A program made the translations under genes and the position numbers. A stretch of 64,000 nt of DNA from Marinobacter sp. CHS3-4 (GTDB taxonomy: Bacteria > Pseudomonadota > Gammaproteobacteria > Pseudomonadales > Oleiphilaceae). This document shows positions 9,935 through 19,033 of the stretch, piece by piece. The stretch is from positions 186,001 to 250,000 of the forward strand of contig NZ_JASGBJ010000003.1 in the NCBI RefSeq assembly GCF_030053415.1, given 5' to 3'. The notes under the pieces are model-generated. The model was not told the origin of the DNA. It saw only the letters and a list, made by a program, of their open reading frames with translations, and searched no databases. The stretch's first letter is position 1; the number at the start of each line of letters is the position of its first letter.

Positions 9935-10000
9935 CGGCCAGTACCACAAACGATACTGATGGGGCCGGGCAGTCCGGCTCTGTCATCGCAGGAGTGACCC

Positions 10001-11554
10001 ATGGGGGAATCCCGCCATCAACTGTTTCGCCAGTTCTCGGCCAGTGAATGGACCGGTTTCAGAAAGGGCGTCGAGAAAGAAGGCCTGCGGGTCGATCGTA
10101 ATGGGTTCATCGCTCAGACACCCCATCCGAAGGCCTTGGGCTCAGCTCTGACCCATCCCAGAATAACCACCGATTATTCGGAAGCGCTTCTGGAGCTGAT
10201 AACGCCGGTGTTTGATAACACGTCAGACATGCTTGCTTCCCTTCGCGATATCCATGCTTTCGTGCAAATGAATTTGGGCGACGAACTCTTCTGGCCATCC
10301 AGCATGCCCTGCGAGCTGGACGGCGATGCCAGCATCCCGATCGCCGAATACGGCACGGCGAACATCGGCCGGCTCAAGCACGTGTATCGCCAGGGTCTCG
10401 CGGTTCGCTATGGGCGGATGATGCAGAGCATTGCCGGCGCCCACTACAATCTTTCTCTGCCGGATGAATTCTGGCAGCTCTGGCACGAGCGCCTGGGCAG
10501 CCAGCAGAGCCTGAAAGACTTCAAGTCTGATCAGTACTTCTGGTTGATCCGCAATTTCCGCCGTCGCAGCTGGTTGCTGATGCTTTTGTTCGGTGCGTCG
10601 CCGGCTCTGGATGCCAGCTTTGTGAAAGACGTTCGTCATGAACTGGCCAGGTTCAGTGATGACACCTGGTACGGTCGCACGGCGACGTCTTTGCGCATGG
10701 GGGATCTGGGGTATCACAACAATGCCCAGTCGTCGCTCAATATTTGCTTCAATGAGCTGGATACCTACACCCAGACACTCGCACGAGCCATTCACACACC
10801 CTGGCCAGAATACGAAGCCATTGGGACGCGGCGCGGCGACCAGTTTATTCAGATCAATACCAGCGTCCTGCAGATTGAAAACGAGTATTACAGTGCCGTG
10901 CGGCCAAAACGAACCACGCAGCGGAACGAAAAGCCCATCCAGGCTCTGGAATCCCGGGGGGTGGAGTACATCGAAGTGCGCTGCCTCGACCTGGACCCGT
11001 TTTCAGCGGCGGGCGTCAACGAAAGCCAGATCGATTTCCTCGATCTGTTCCTGATGGATTGCTTGCTGTCAGACAGCCCACGTATTGACGATGCCGAATG
11101 CGATCGCCTGGATGATAATTACCAGGATGTGGTTGCCTGGGGCAGGGATCCCTCGCTCACGCTATGCCGACGGAGCGAGCGGGTCGGTGTCGGGTTAGCG
11201 GCCAGCGCCCTGATGGACGACCTTGAGCCACTTGCCGAGCAGTTGGATAGTCTTTGCGGATCAGATACCTATCGACGCGCCTTAAAAACGCAGCGTGACA
11301 AACTGACCAACCCGACCCTGGTGCCGTCGGCCCGAGTGTTGTCGGACATGGAAACTGCCGGGTTGGGGCACCGCGAGTGGGGGTTGTCTGTAGCGGCGCA
11401 ACACCAGCAGGCTCTGCGTAAGGAAGGGCTGTCCCAGCACATGATGGCAAGCTTTAAGGCCATGAGCGAGGACTCTCTGAAGGAACAGGCAGAGATGGAG
11501 AAGGCTGATAATCAGCCGTTTGACGAGTTCCTGGCAAAGTATCTTGAGAGCTAG
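10001..11554 (+). CDS. gshA: Glutamate-cysteine ligase (type 1)
   Basis: Catalyses the first, ATP-dependent step of glutathione synthesis in the cytosol: joining of L-glutamate and L-cysteine. The 517-residue length fits the proteobacterial type 1 enzyme. Visible family features are the GVEKEGLRV opening (metal-binding Glu residues), TTDYSEALLELITP, the SSMP segment and YNLSLPDEFW. ATG 10001 is preceded by GGAG at 9991-9994. The second enzyme, GshB, is not in the window. It stands 66 nt after tex and 124 nt before rmf. Confidence 0.93.
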   Translation: MGESRHQLFRQFSASEWTGFRKGVEKEGLRVDRNGFIAQTPHPKALGSALTHPRITTDYSEALLELITPVFDNTSDMLASLRDIHAFVQMNLGDELFWPSSMPCELDGDASIPIAEYGTANIGRLKHVYRQGLAVRYGRMMQSIAGAHYNLSLPDEFWQLWHERLGSQQSLKDFKSDQYFWLIRNFRRRSWLLMLLFGASPALDASFVKDVRHELARFSDDTWYGRTATSLRMGDLGYHNNAQSSLNICFNELDTYTQTLARAIHTPWPEYEAIGTRRGDQFIQINTSVLQIENEYYSAVRPKRTTQRNEKPIQALESRGVEYIEVRCLDLDPFSAAGVNESQIDFLDLFLMDCLLSDSPRIDDAECDRLDDNYQDVVAWGRDPSLTLCRRSERVGVGLAASALMDDLEPLAEQLDSLCGSDTYRRALKTQRDKLTNPTLVPSARVLSDMETAGLGHREWGLSVAAQHQQALRKEGLSQHMMASFKAMSEDSLKEQAEMEKADNQPFDEFLAKYLES

Positions 11555-11596
11555 CGCCTATTAGTGGAAGTGCTCCACAGAATGAGAAAAAAGCGT

Positions 11597-11625
11597 TTGT
11601 CACGCTTTGTGGCCGCTGTTAGTTT
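11597..11625 (+). promoter_or_regulatory. Possible rmf promoter
   Basis: TTGTCA at 11597-11602 is followed after 17 nt by TAGTTT at 11620-11625. The -35 is good and the -10 is poor. The leader downstream has two small stem-loops, one A/T-rich (about 11621-11637) and one with GTTG/CAAC arms just before the ribosome binding site. Only the position ahead of rmf supports it. Confidence 0.3.
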
Positions 11626-11678
11626 TTGTAAAAAGCTGTTCACGGTTTGTTGCAGCAACCAACGGTGGAGGACAGAAC

Positions 11679-11891
11679 ATGGCCAGGGACCTCAAGCTAG
11701 GATGGGACGTCGAGGCTCTGAACAAGGCCTACCGTCAGGGGTACATGGCCGCCAACATGGGTATGCCGCGCGATCGCTGTCCTTACCGTGGCGAGGTGGT
11801 TGTTGCTGCCTGGGAAGCGGGTTGGGAAGATGCAGATCTGGTCGCCCGGCAAACCCGCCCCGACGACGATTTTCTGTCCAACATCGCCTGA
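11679..11891 (+). CDS. rmf: Ribosome modulation factor
   Basis: A 70-residue protein that dimerises 70S ribosomes into inactive 100S particles in stationary phase. The pattern AYRQGYMAANMGMPRDRCPY followed by AAWEAGWEDA matches E. coli RMF (RGYQAGIAG...CPY...WLGGWREA). The start at ATG 11679 is set by the strong GGAGGAC upstream; longer in-frame readings have no family similarity. The acidic C-terminus TRPDDDFL extends past the enteric version, as in pseudomonads. It overlaps nothing and is followed 4 nt later by a convergent gene. Confidence 0.88.
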   Translation: MARDLKLGWDVEALNKAYRQGYMAANMGMPRDRCPYRGEVVVAAWEAGWEDADLVARQTRPDDDFLSNIA

Positions 11892-11895
11892 TCGG

Positions 11896-12366
11896 CTAAC
11901 GCTGAACGACGAACTCGGTAAACAGCACGTCGGTGACCTGCTCGTCGGTCTGTTGCTCCTCAAGCACCTGATTGATTCGTTTCTTTGCCTCTTCCCTCAG
12001 TGCCTTCTGTCCGTTGCTGCTCGTCATCGCGTCTACATCGGTTTGCTCACCAAACAGCATTACCAGTTCATGGCGAAGCCTTGGCATATGGGTTTCGATC
12101 GCAGGGCGTGTGCTAGGGCTGGATGCACGCAGTGTGATGGCGGCTTTCAGGTAGATCAGTGATTCGTCCGGTGTGCCAACGTGGGTCACGAAAGGTGGGT
12201 CCATGGCAATGTAGTCAGTGACCGCCTTATTTTCCGATTCTTCTGTTTGCTCTTCGGCCTGCTCTTCGTTTTGCTGTTCCTCATCTTCTTCCTGAGCATG
12301 GCCAGTTTGTGACAATGGCATAAGCAGAGCGAGAATCAGCAGAAAGCGCTTCAGGTTGAGAGTCAT
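11896..12366 (-). CDS. FliL-family periplasmic protein, non-flagellar location
   Basis: A 156-residue exported protein. A signal peptide (about 1-24, ending GHA) is followed by a very acidic Q/E-rich linker (about 25-45) and then a FliL-like domain with the typical strand pattern YIAMDPPFVTHV, YLKAAITLRA and a C-terminal VTDVLFTEFVVQ. Flagellar FliL is anchored by a TM helix and stabilises the stator. This copy has a cleavable-looking signal and lies away from any flagellar gene, so a separate envelope role is possible. FliL-like stand-alone proteins are known in pseudomonads. It is convergent with rmf and divergent from dsbB. Confidence 0.7.
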   Translation of the reverse strand: MTLNLKRFLLILALLMPLSQTGHAQEEDEEQQNEEQAEEQTEESENKAVTDYIAMDPPFVTHVGTPDESLIYLKAAITLRASSPSTRPAIETHMPRLRHELVMLFGEQTDVDAMTSSNGQKALREEAKKRINQVLEEQQTDEQVTDVLFTEFVVQR

Positions 12367-12487
12367 AGGCTTGAAGTTCGTTTTGGTTTGCGGTTAAGTG
12401 ACTGAGCTTCGGATAAAAGCCACGCTATCCGGAGAATAGCAGGCTCTTTCGCCACTTGCAGCCCGTATCCTGTCCAGAGGGGGTCCT

Positions 12488-13003
12488 TTGAGTTCCAGAC
12501 TGATATTTTTCCTGATTTTCTTGCTGTGTGCCGGCCTGCTGGGTGTGGCTTTCTACATGGAATACGTGATGGGGCTGGAGCCCTGCCCATTGTGTTGGCT
12601 ACAACGGTTCGGGTTTATGGCGGTAGGACTGGTTGCGCTTGTTGCCGCCCTGCACGGACCCGCCTCGTTTGGCATCAGAATCTACGGCTTTTTGATGGTG
12701 TTGGGTGCGGGCGCGGGTCTCGGGGTGGCGGGCCGTCAGCTTTGGCTGCAGAGTCTTCCTGCGGATCAGGTGCCGGCATGCGGTCCGTCTGTGGACTATC
12801 TGCTGGAAGTGTTGCCGCTGATGGAAGTGTTGACCACGGCTCTGAAAGGCACCGGTGATTGTGCCGAAGTGACCTGGCGGTTTCTGGGATTGAGTATCCC
12901 CGGCTGGACATCGGTGTTTTTTGTGCTGGTTATCCTGGTAGGCCTGGTGCTGATGTTCCGTTCACCCAAAAAACCGCCAGGCCCGGACTGGATCAGCCGA
13001 TGA
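12488..13003 (+). CDS. dsbB: Disulfide bond formation protein B
   Basis: Inner-membrane enzyme that reoxidises DsbA and passes the electrons to quinone. The 171 residues contain four TM helices, a first cysteine pair CPLC (Cys33, Cys36) and a second pair, Cys98 and Cys125, in the second periplasmic loop, which is the canonical layout. The start is TTG 12488, supported by AGGGGG at 12478-12483. No downstream ATG precedes the first helix in a convincing way. It lies upstream of rsd in the same direction, an order also known from Pseudomonas. Confidence 0.93.
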   Translation: MSSRLIFFLIFLLCAGLLGVAFYMEYVMGLEPCPLCWLQRFGFMAVGLVALVAALHGPASFGIRIYGFLMVLGAGAGLGVAGRQLWLQSLPADQVPACGPSVDYLLEVLPLMEVLTTALKGTGDCAEVTWRFLGLSIPGWTSVFFVLVILVGLVLMFRSPKKPPGPDWISR

Positions 13004-13094
13004 AACGGTTGCGGCCGGTCACGGCCTTGGGGTAACTTGAACTCATTCAAAACAATAAGAAGCAAAATCGAAATCGTTAATTGGAGAAGGCGTC

Positions 13095-13577
13095 ATGTTG
13101 GAAAATTGCCAGAATGCCAAGGAGCGTTGGGGTGGAGTAAGTGATCTGATCGATCGTTGGCTGAAAGAAAGGCAAGAATTGCTGGTTCATTACTGTGACT
13201 TGTCAGGCACTACTGATTTTTCCCAGACAGAGACGCTGCAGCAGAAGTTTGTCCGTTTATGTGAAGTGCTGGTGGACTATGTATCTGCTGGCCATTTCGA
13301 AATTTATGAGCAGCTGATTCAGGAAGCGCGAGAATTTAACGACGGTGGCATTGAACTGGCCTCGAAAGTGTATCCGCGCATTGAAAAAACGACTGAAACG
13401 GCCCTGAATTTCAACGATCAGTTGAACGGCCAGTCGCTTTCAGAAGATAAAATTCGCGATTTGTTTGAGCAGTTGTCAGAGCTGGGTGAGACTCTGGAAA
13501 CCCGGTTCGAGATGGAAGATTTCCTGATCGAGCATCTGCATAATGCCCACGCAGAGAAGGTGATGTCGTCGGCCTGA
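13095..13577 (+). CDS. rsd: Anti-sigma-70 factor Rsd/AlgQ
   Basis: A 160-residue cytosolic helical protein that binds the housekeeping sigma factor and frees RNA polymerase for alternative sigma factors; in Pseudomonas (AlgQ) it affects alginate and siderophore genes. The N-terminus MLENCQNAKERWGGVSDLID is nearly that of AlgQ/Rsd, and the internal RLCEVLVDYVSAGHFEIYE fits too. ATG 13095 is preceded by GGAGAAGG. A bidirectional terminator separates it from the convergent FKBP gene. Confidence 0.93.
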   Translation: MLENCQNAKERWGGVSDLIDRWLKERQELLVHYCDLSGTTDFSQTETLQQKFVRLCEVLVDYVSAGHFEIYEQLIQEAREFNDGGIELASKVYPRIEKTTETALNFNDQLNGQSLSEDKIRDLFEQLSELGETLETRFEMEDFLIEHLHNAHAEKVMSSA

Positions 13578-13613
13578 ACGGGGCGGGTTGTCAACACGTC
13601 AAGATTCAAAAAA

Positions 13614-13646
13614 GGCCCTGCGGCGTTCTGCTCGCAGGGCCGTTTT
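13614..13646. terminator. Bidirectional terminator between rsd and the FKBP gene
   Basis: A 9-bp stem, GGCCCTGCG at 13614-13622 and CGCAGGGCC at 13633-13641, has T5 on its right and a run of A on its left (13608-13613). It can therefore terminate rsd on the plus strand and the FKBP gene on the minus strand. Confidence 0.9.
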
Positions 13647-13663
13647 TATGGGCTGACCGATGA

Positions 13664-14374
13664 TCAGGACTCTGGATTGACTTCCAGAAGCTCGACGTCA
13701 AAAATCAGCGTTTCGTTGGGGCCAATGCGCTGGTTTCCGCCTGGGCCGTAGGCCAGATCCGCAGGAATGTAGAGCTTGGCTCGGCTGCCTTCCGGCATCA
13801 ACTGAAGGCCCTCTGTCCAGCCAGGAATCACCTGACTGAGGCCAAAGGTTACCGGCTCGCCGCGTTCACGAGAGCTGTCGAATACTTCACCGGAAATCAG
13901 TTCGCCGGTGTAGTGAACCTTTACCCTGTCATCAGCACTGGGCATGTCGCCCTCGCCTTCCTCAATAATCTCGTACTGCAGGCCGGATTCTGTGGTCTGA
14001 ATGCCTTCCCGCTCTGCGTTTTCGGCCAGGAATGTCTGACCGGCTTCCAGGTTTTTCTGGGCCAGTTCTTCCTGTTGCGAAGCTGCCTTTTCCTGCATCT
14101 CTTTCTGATAGGACATCAGCGCAGCCTGAATCTCTTCGCGGGACATGCGGGTCTGCTCATCATCACCCGCGTGGCCATGCTGGATACCCTGTAGGAATTG
14201 TTCCATCTGCAGGTCCGGCAGATCGTTGCTCATGCGTTCGCCCATGACCAGACCCATGCCATAGCTTACCTTCTGGTCGTTGGTTTCAAGCTTGGGGTCG
14301 GGTGGCGTTTCCTGGGAAGAGGAGCAGCCTGCCAGTGCGCCGGCAACCGTGAGTGCAATCAACGTTTTCTTCAT
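13664..14374 (-). CDS. FKBP-type peptidyl-prolyl isomerase lipoprotein (FklB/Mip-like)
   Basis: A 236-residue envelope foldase that speeds proline isomerisation. The signal peptide ends in the lipobox LAGC (Cys17), so it is probably lipid-anchored. An FKBP N-terminal dimerisation domain (about 35-135, charged helices) is followed by the FKBP domain (about 140-232: VKVHYTGELISGEVFDSS, VIPGWTEGL, AYGPGG). ATG 14374 has GAAGGAAG upstream on the minus strand; the longer in-frame start lacks a signal. In Pseudomonas the equivalent fklB gene also lies beside algQ. Closest alternatives are FkpA and Mip. Confidence 0.9.
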   Translation of the reverse strand: MKKTLIALTVAGALAGCSSSQETPPDPKLETNDQKVSYGMGLVMGERMSNDLPDLQMEQFLQGIQHGHAGDDEQTRMSREEIQAALMSYQKEMQEKAASQQEELAQKNLEAGQTFLAENAEREGIQTTESGLQYEIIEEGEGDMPSADDRVKVHYTGELISGEVFDSSRERGEPVTFGLSQVIPGWTEGLQLMPEGSRAKLYIPADLAYGPGGNQRIGPNETLIFDVELLEVNPES

Positions 14375-14494
14375 ATTTGGCTTCCTTCGATCTAGTGCAG
14401 TTGGCTTTTGTGAAACCCAAGACCGTAACGGGTTACGGCCGCAGATGCCACTGAACATGTGTTAAGGATTGAACTGAGCGGATCAGCGGCAAGA

Positions 14495-14881
14495 TCAACT
14501 GCCGCTGTTTGCCGGATCGACGCCCATCGAGAAAGGGGCATTGTAGGGAGATTGCCAGTCTGAAGCGGCATCGGGACTACTGCTGGGGCGAGTGGTCTCG
14601 TCGGCCCTCTCAATAGCCAGCGCGTTCCACTGTCCGCTATCGGGAGGAGCATCGGCATAGTGCCAGCCTCCGTCACTGTCCTGCCATTTGAAGACAATTT
14701 CCGGGCCTTCGGTGGGGATCGGAGACGGAACCAGGCCCTCAAAGGCCGGAATGTCAGGCTGAGTCTCGTTTGTGCCCTGTTTGGACATGGGTTCGGATGG
14801 GTCACCGATTCCGAAGAATATCAGCAGCAGCAATACGCCCAGTGCCGGAAAGGCAAGACGTATGAGCCATTTCATCAGCAT
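14495..14881 (-). CDS. DUF4124-like membrane-anchored protein
   Basis: A protein of about 128 residues with an N-terminal TM helix (about 4-22) and the short motif FKWQDSDGGWHYADAPP, which is the shape of the DUF4124 beta unit (W-x-D-x-G-x-x-x-Y-x-D-x-P). The tail is S/D/P-rich and probably disordered. No function is known to me. Its 5' end overlaps the end of the upstream TIGR02444-like gene by about 7 nt, which points to co-translation. The exact start among nearby ATG codons (14890, 14881, 14875) is uncertain. Confidence 0.6.
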   Translation of the reverse strand: MLMKWLIRLAFPALGVLLLLIFFGIGDPSEPMSKQGTNETQPDIPAFEGLVPSPIPTEGPEIVFKWQDSDGGWHYADAPPDSGQWNALAIERADETTRPSSSPDAASDWQSPYNAPFSMGVDPANSGS

Positions 14882-15384
14882 GGCGCACACTCCCCGGATA
14901 TGGCGTTGTGCAATTCGTCAGCCAGCGTCTCCAGCAACGTGCCGGTCTTGGTGTCCATTGTTTTCTCCGGTGAGGCCGACTGAAGGTTTCTCAGCGCCAA
15001 TGACTTTGCCGTGCCGTTTTTAAACTGATGCGATGACGTCTGTTGACTGCCGCTGCTTTCGATCTCTCGGTAGGCAAGGGCAAGCTCTACCTTTTCCGCT
15101 TCAAGTTCGCTGCTGGCGACCTGATGTCTGGTGGATTCTGTGACCGGATTTCCTTTCGGGATAGCCTTGCGAACCTGTCGAAGGCGCTGTGTCACCTCTG
15201 AACGCCATGTCAAAATCCGAGGATCTGTCAGCCCATCAAACGGTCGGTCTTCAGAGGCCAACCATAATGCGCACAAAAGATCGGTTACGCTCCACTGGTG
15301 TGCCTGCAATTCAAGGCAAGCGTCCAAAACCCCGCTCCGGGACCAGAATTTGCCTGCAAAGCGCCAGAGAGGCGTGTCCAGCAT
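14875..15384 (-). CDS. TIGR02444/DUF2390 family protein
   Basis: A 169-residue cytosolic protein of unknown function. The N-terminal part (LWRFAGKFWSRSGVLDACLE, then HQWSVTDLLCALWLA) matches the TIGR02444 pattern of a W/F-rich helix followed by a GV-x-x-x-C-L-x-L-Q segment. I start it at ATG 15384 because TGAGGA lies just upstream and the family begins close to this helix; a GTG at 15432 would add 16 residues. It is divergent from yheS, next to which this family is often found. It overlaps the following small gene. Confidence 0.7.
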   Translation of the reverse strand: MLDTPLWRFAGKFWSRSGVLDACLELQAHQWSVTDLLCALWLASEDRPFDGLTDPRILTWRSEVTQRLRQVRKAIPKGNPVTESTRHQVASSELEAEKVELALAYREIESSGSQQTSSHQFKNGTAKSLALRNLQSASPEKTMDTKTGTLLETLADELHNAISGECAPC

Positions 15385-15512
15385 AACATCCTCAGGTATC
15401 GCTATATTACTGGCCACGCTGACACCTTCCACTATTGCACGAATCTACGATTCCACCATTATCAGAAGCCGGAATCGATACGTTTAAAACGATTCCCTGA
15501 TACCATTACGTC

Positions 15513-17477
15513 ATGCTAACGATAACCGATCTCAGTTTACAACGGGGCGGCGTCTGGTTGCTAGAATCGGTGAACCTGACGATCCAGCCCGGCCAGCGCG
15601 TGGCCATTGTGGGGGCCAACGGTGCTGGCAAATCCAGCTTGTTTCAGCTCCTGTTGGGCCAGCTTGCGCCAGAACAGGGCAATGCCAGTCTGCCCGGTGG
15701 CTGTCGAATTGCGCATATGGCCCAGGAAGTTGCCGCGTCTGGCCGCAGCGCTCGGGATTTTGTTCTGGATGGGGATATCGATCTGCGTCGCCTGGAAGCC
15801 GATCTGGCAGCAGCGGAAGCGCGGAACGACGATCACGAAGTCGCCAGGATTCACGGTGAACTGGATGTCCATGAGGCCTGGTCCGCTCCCCGGCGGGCAG
15901 AAACTCTGTTGCGAGGCCTTGGGTTTACTGATGCAGACGCTGATCGACCGGTGTCGGCGTTTTCCGGTGGTTGGCGGATTCGGCTGAACCTGGCTCAGGC
16001 ACTGATGCGCCCTTCCGACCTGCTGTTGTTGGACGAGCCCACTAACCACCTGGATCTGGATGCCTGCCTGTGGCTGGAGAACTGGCTTCGCCGCTATGAA
16101 GGCACGCTGTTGTTCATCTCCCACGATCGGGATTTCATGGATCGTGTGGCAACCCATCTGGTGCACTTTGAGCAGCGTCGGCTGGACCTTTACACTGGAA
16201 ACTACTCTGCCTTTGAGTCCCAGCGCAGCGAGCGCCTCGCCCAGCAACAGGCAGGTTATGAACGACAACAGGCCAGAATTGCAGAAATACAAAGCTTCAT
16301 CGACCGTTTTCGAGCCAAGGCCACCAAGGCCAAGCAGGCGCAGAGCCGGGTTAAAGCGCTGGAACGGATGGAGAAAATTGCGCCCGCCCATGTGGACTCG
16401 CCCTTCAGCTTCGAATTCCCCGTGGCTGACAAAGTATCCAGCCCGCTGCTGACCATTCGAAATGGCGTAGCTGGTTACGGAGACAGCGTGATTCTCCGCG
16501 ATATCAAATTGTCGCTGCTACCCGGTACCCGGGTCGGGCTGTTGGGGCCGAACGGCGCTGGCAAGTCTACCTTGATGGATGCCTTGCTTGACCAGAGCAC
16601 CCTGCTTGAGGGGCAGCGTACCAGTGGCGAGCACCTGGCCATTGGCTACTTTGCTCAGCACCAGCTCGAATCCCTGGATCTGGATGCCAGCCCGTTTCTG
16701 CATCTGCAGCGCTTATCGCCGAAGGCTTCGGAGCAGAGCATCCGGAATTTTCTGGGCGGTTTTGATTTTCATGGGGACGAAGCGCTTTCGGCCATCCGGT
16801 CGTTCTCAGGTGGTGAAAAAGCCCGCGTCGCACTGGCGGTCATCGCCTGGCAAAAGCCCAACCTGTTGCTGCTGGACGAGCCCACCAACCACCTGGACCT
16901 GGAAATGCGTCAGGCACTGACCATGGCGCTGCAGAACTTTGACGGAGCCATCGTGGTGGTTTCCCACGACCGCCATCTGCTTCGCAACACCGTGGATGAT
17001 TTCTGGCTCGTGAGTGATGGCCGGGTGACGGAATACAAAGGCGATCTGGACGATTACGAACGATGGTTGGCGGACCGCCGAAAGGACGACGCTGAGCCTC
17101 CTCGCCGCGATGAGCCATCGTCTGGTCAGGCAGCCAGTGCGGGGACGTCGCCAGCGCCGGTCGGTGAAACCGCGGATGACCGGAAAGCCCGAAAGAGGGC
17201 TGAAGCCGCGCTGCGTCAGAAGTTAAGCCCTTACCGAAAACAACAGGCGACACTGGAGCGAGAAATGGAAAAGCTGCAGTCGCAGTTGAGTGATCTGGAA
17301 CAGGTGTTGTCTGACCCGGATCTGTATGCTGAGCAGGGCGGGGAGCGTCTGAAAACCTTGCTGTCGGACCAGGGGAAGGCCAAATCGCGGTTGGAAGAGG
17401 TTGAGGCTCAGTGGCTGGAAATCAGCGAGACTGTGGAGGAGCTTGAATCCGAATTGTCTGATACGGCTTCCGCTTGA
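15513..17477 (+). CDS. yheS: ABC-F ATPase YheS
   Basis: A 654-residue cytosolic protein with two ABC ATPase cassettes and no TM region; ABC-F proteins act on the ribosome. Walker A motifs are GANGAGKS (34-41) and GPNGAGKST (about 347-355). Signatures FSGGW and FSGGE, two LLLDEPTNHLDL Walker B motifs and SHDR switches are all present. The inter-domain linker contains FRAKATKAKQAQSRVKALER, as in E. coli YheS. The C-terminal 110 residues are a charged coiled coil. Length and linker separate it from Uup, EttA and YbiT. Confidence 0.93.
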   Translation: MLTITDLSLQRGGVWLLESVNLTIQPGQRVAIVGANGAGKSSLFQLLLGQLAPEQGNASLPGGCRIAHMAQEVAASGRSARDFVLDGDIDLRRLEADLAAAEARNDDHEVARIHGELDVHEAWSAPRRAETLLRGLGFTDADADRPVSAFSGGWRIRLNLAQALMRPSDLLLLDEPTNHLDLDACLWLENWLRRYEGTLLFISHDRDFMDRVATHLVHFEQRRLDLYTGNYSAFESQRSERLAQQQAGYERQQARIAEIQSFIDRFRAKATKAKQAQSRVKALERMEKIAPAHVDSPFSFEFPVADKVSSPLLTIRNGVAGYGDSVILRDIKLSLLPGTRVGLLGPNGAGKSTLMDALLDQSTLLEGQRTSGEHLAIGYFAQHQLESLDLDASPFLHLQRLSPKASEQSIRNFLGGFDFHGDEALSAIRSFSGGEKARVALAVIAWQKPNLLLLDEPTNHLDLEMRQALTMALQNFDGAIVVVSHDRHLLRNTVDDFWLVSDGRVTEYKGDLDDYERWLADRRKDDAEPPRRDEPSSGQAASAGTSPAPVGETADDRKARKRAEAALRQKLSPYRKQQATLEREMEKLQSQLSDLEQVLSDPDLYAEQGGERLKTLLSDQGKAKSRLEEVEAQWLEISETVEELESELSDTASA

Positions 17478-17497
17478 GCGGGCCATAGGTCAGGCAG

Positions 17498-19033
17498 TTA
17501 CAGGCCGACCGTCAACTCGAAGTCCTGTTTAGACAGATAGTCCCGCTCGTTCTCAAGATCCGCGAGGGTCAGCGGACGCTTGTCCAGCCAGCCTTCTGGA
17601 AACGAGACCGTCAGTCCGTTCTTGCGAGGCGTGAGCTTCAGGGACGGAGGTTGCTCATGATTTCTGGGATGTTGAATCAGTACCGCCAGGCGCACCAGCA
17701 TACACAGATACTTCAGGCGGGGTAGGTCGTCGGAATCCAGGCCTTCAAAAATGGCGTTTGAGAACTTCCGCCGGTGCCCGCGCACCAACGTGGCCAGCTC
17801 TCGTTGAAACTGCTGACTGAAACCGGGCAGGTCAGAATATCGAAGCAGGTAGGCGCCGTGCTTGTGGTATTGGCTGTGAGAAATGGTCAGTCCGATTTCA
17901 TGAAGGCGGCAGCCCCACCGCAAGACTTCCTCGTCCGCCGGGGTGTTAATGCTCCAGGTGTCAGCGACTTGTTTCCAGGCGGCGATTGCCGTTTGCTCAA
18001 CGGCACTGCCGTGGCGCTGGTCCACATGATAGCGTTCCTGCAGGGCCTGGATGGTTCGCTCCCGCACGTCTTCATGCTGGATGCGTCCGGCGATGTCGTA
18101 CAGCAGGCCTTCGCGCAGAGCTCCGTCCGCAAAGGTCATGTCTGAAATCTTCAGGGAATTGAACGCCCCCATCAGAATGGCAAATCCGGCAGGAAAGATG
18201 CTCTGACGATCCTGGCGTACGCCCAGATCGCCGAGCTTGTCTGTTTTGCCCATGCTCACTAACCGCTTTCGGAGTTCCTGCATGGCGTCCATGGTGATGG
18301 TGCCATTGGTCAGCTTAAGGCTGGACAGAACACTGGAAATGGCCTTGATCGAACCGGATGATCCCACTGCGCTCTGCCATCCCCTTGTCACGTAATGCTG
18401 ACGGATGTTGAGCAGTTCCTGCTCGGCGTGGGTGATGGCTTTGTCCATTTGCTTGCGGGAAATTTTGCCATCCGGAAAATAGCGGTTCCGAAAGGAGACG
18501 CAGCCCATGTGGAGGCTTTCCATGTCCTGAGGTTCGAAGCGTTGGCCGATGATGAACTCGGTGCTGCCACCTCCGATGTCAATGACCAGCCGGCGACCAA
18601 TGTCGTCGGACAGGGTGTGGGATACCCCGAGATAGATCAGGCGCGCTTCCTCTCGGCCGGCGATAATCTCTACCGGGTAGCCCAGAACTTTCTCGGCCCT
18701 CGCCATAAAATGGCGAGCATTGCGTGCCACTCGGAGGGCATTGGTACCGACCACCTGAACGGCTTCTGGCGGCATGCCGGACAAACGTTGGGCAAAGCGG
18801 CCAAGACAGGCCAGTGCGCGCTCAATGGCCTCCTCAGTCAACCAGTTCTTGCTGTCCAGTCCTGCCCCAAGTTGAACCTTTTCCCCCATTTTTTCGAGGG
18901 TGCGGATTTCACCGTGGACCAGGCGGGCAACCACCATATGGAAACTGTTGGAGCCCATGTCGATGGCTGCGAGTAGTTCCGGCGCATCAGAGGAGTTGGC
19001 GAGTGTGGAGTTGGCCGTAGAGGGAGCCGTCAC
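17498..19033 (-). CDS. ppx: Exopolyphosphatase
   Basis: Releases orthophosphate from the ends of inorganic polyphosphate; the same fold also hydrolyses pppGpp. The 511 residues have the ASKHA phosphate loops AAIDMGSNSFH (about 22-32) and VIDIGGGSTE (near 170), EIIAGREEARLIYLGV, and the C-terminal HD-like helical region with CRLHEIG. It begins with GTG 19033, about 20 residues ahead of the conserved core as in E. coli Ppx. The usual partner ppk is not in the window. It is divergent from trxA across 297 nt. Confidence 0.93.
   Translation of the reverse strand: MTAPSTANSTLANSSDAPELLAAIDMGSNSFHMVVARLVHGEIRTLEKMGEKVQLGAGLDSKNWLTEEAIERALACLGRFAQRLSGMPPEAVQVVGTNALRVARNARHFMARAEKVLGYPVEIIAGREEARLIYLGVSHTLSDDIGRRLVIDIGGGSTEFIIGQRFEPQDMESLHMGCVSFRNRYFPDGKISRKQMDKAITHAEQELLNIRQHYVTRGWQSAVGSSGSIKAISSVLSSLKLTNGTITMDAMQELRKRLVSMGKTDKLGDLGVRQDRQSIFPAGFAILMGAFNSLKISDMTFADGALREGLLYDIAGRIQHEDVRERTIQALQERYHVDQRHGSAVEQTAIAAWKQVADTWSINTPADEEVLRWGCRLHEIGLTISHSQYHKHGAYLLRYSDLPGFSQQFQRELATLVRGHRRKFSNAIFEGLDSDDLPRLKYLCMLVRLAVLIQHPRNHEQPPSLKLTPRKNGLTVSFPEGWLDKRPLTLADLENERDYLSKQDFELTVGL

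Noticed and set aside
11572..11605. Terminator of gshA from the AAAGCGT/ACGCTTT stem
   Set aside because: The stem is A/T-weak and is not followed by a T-run.
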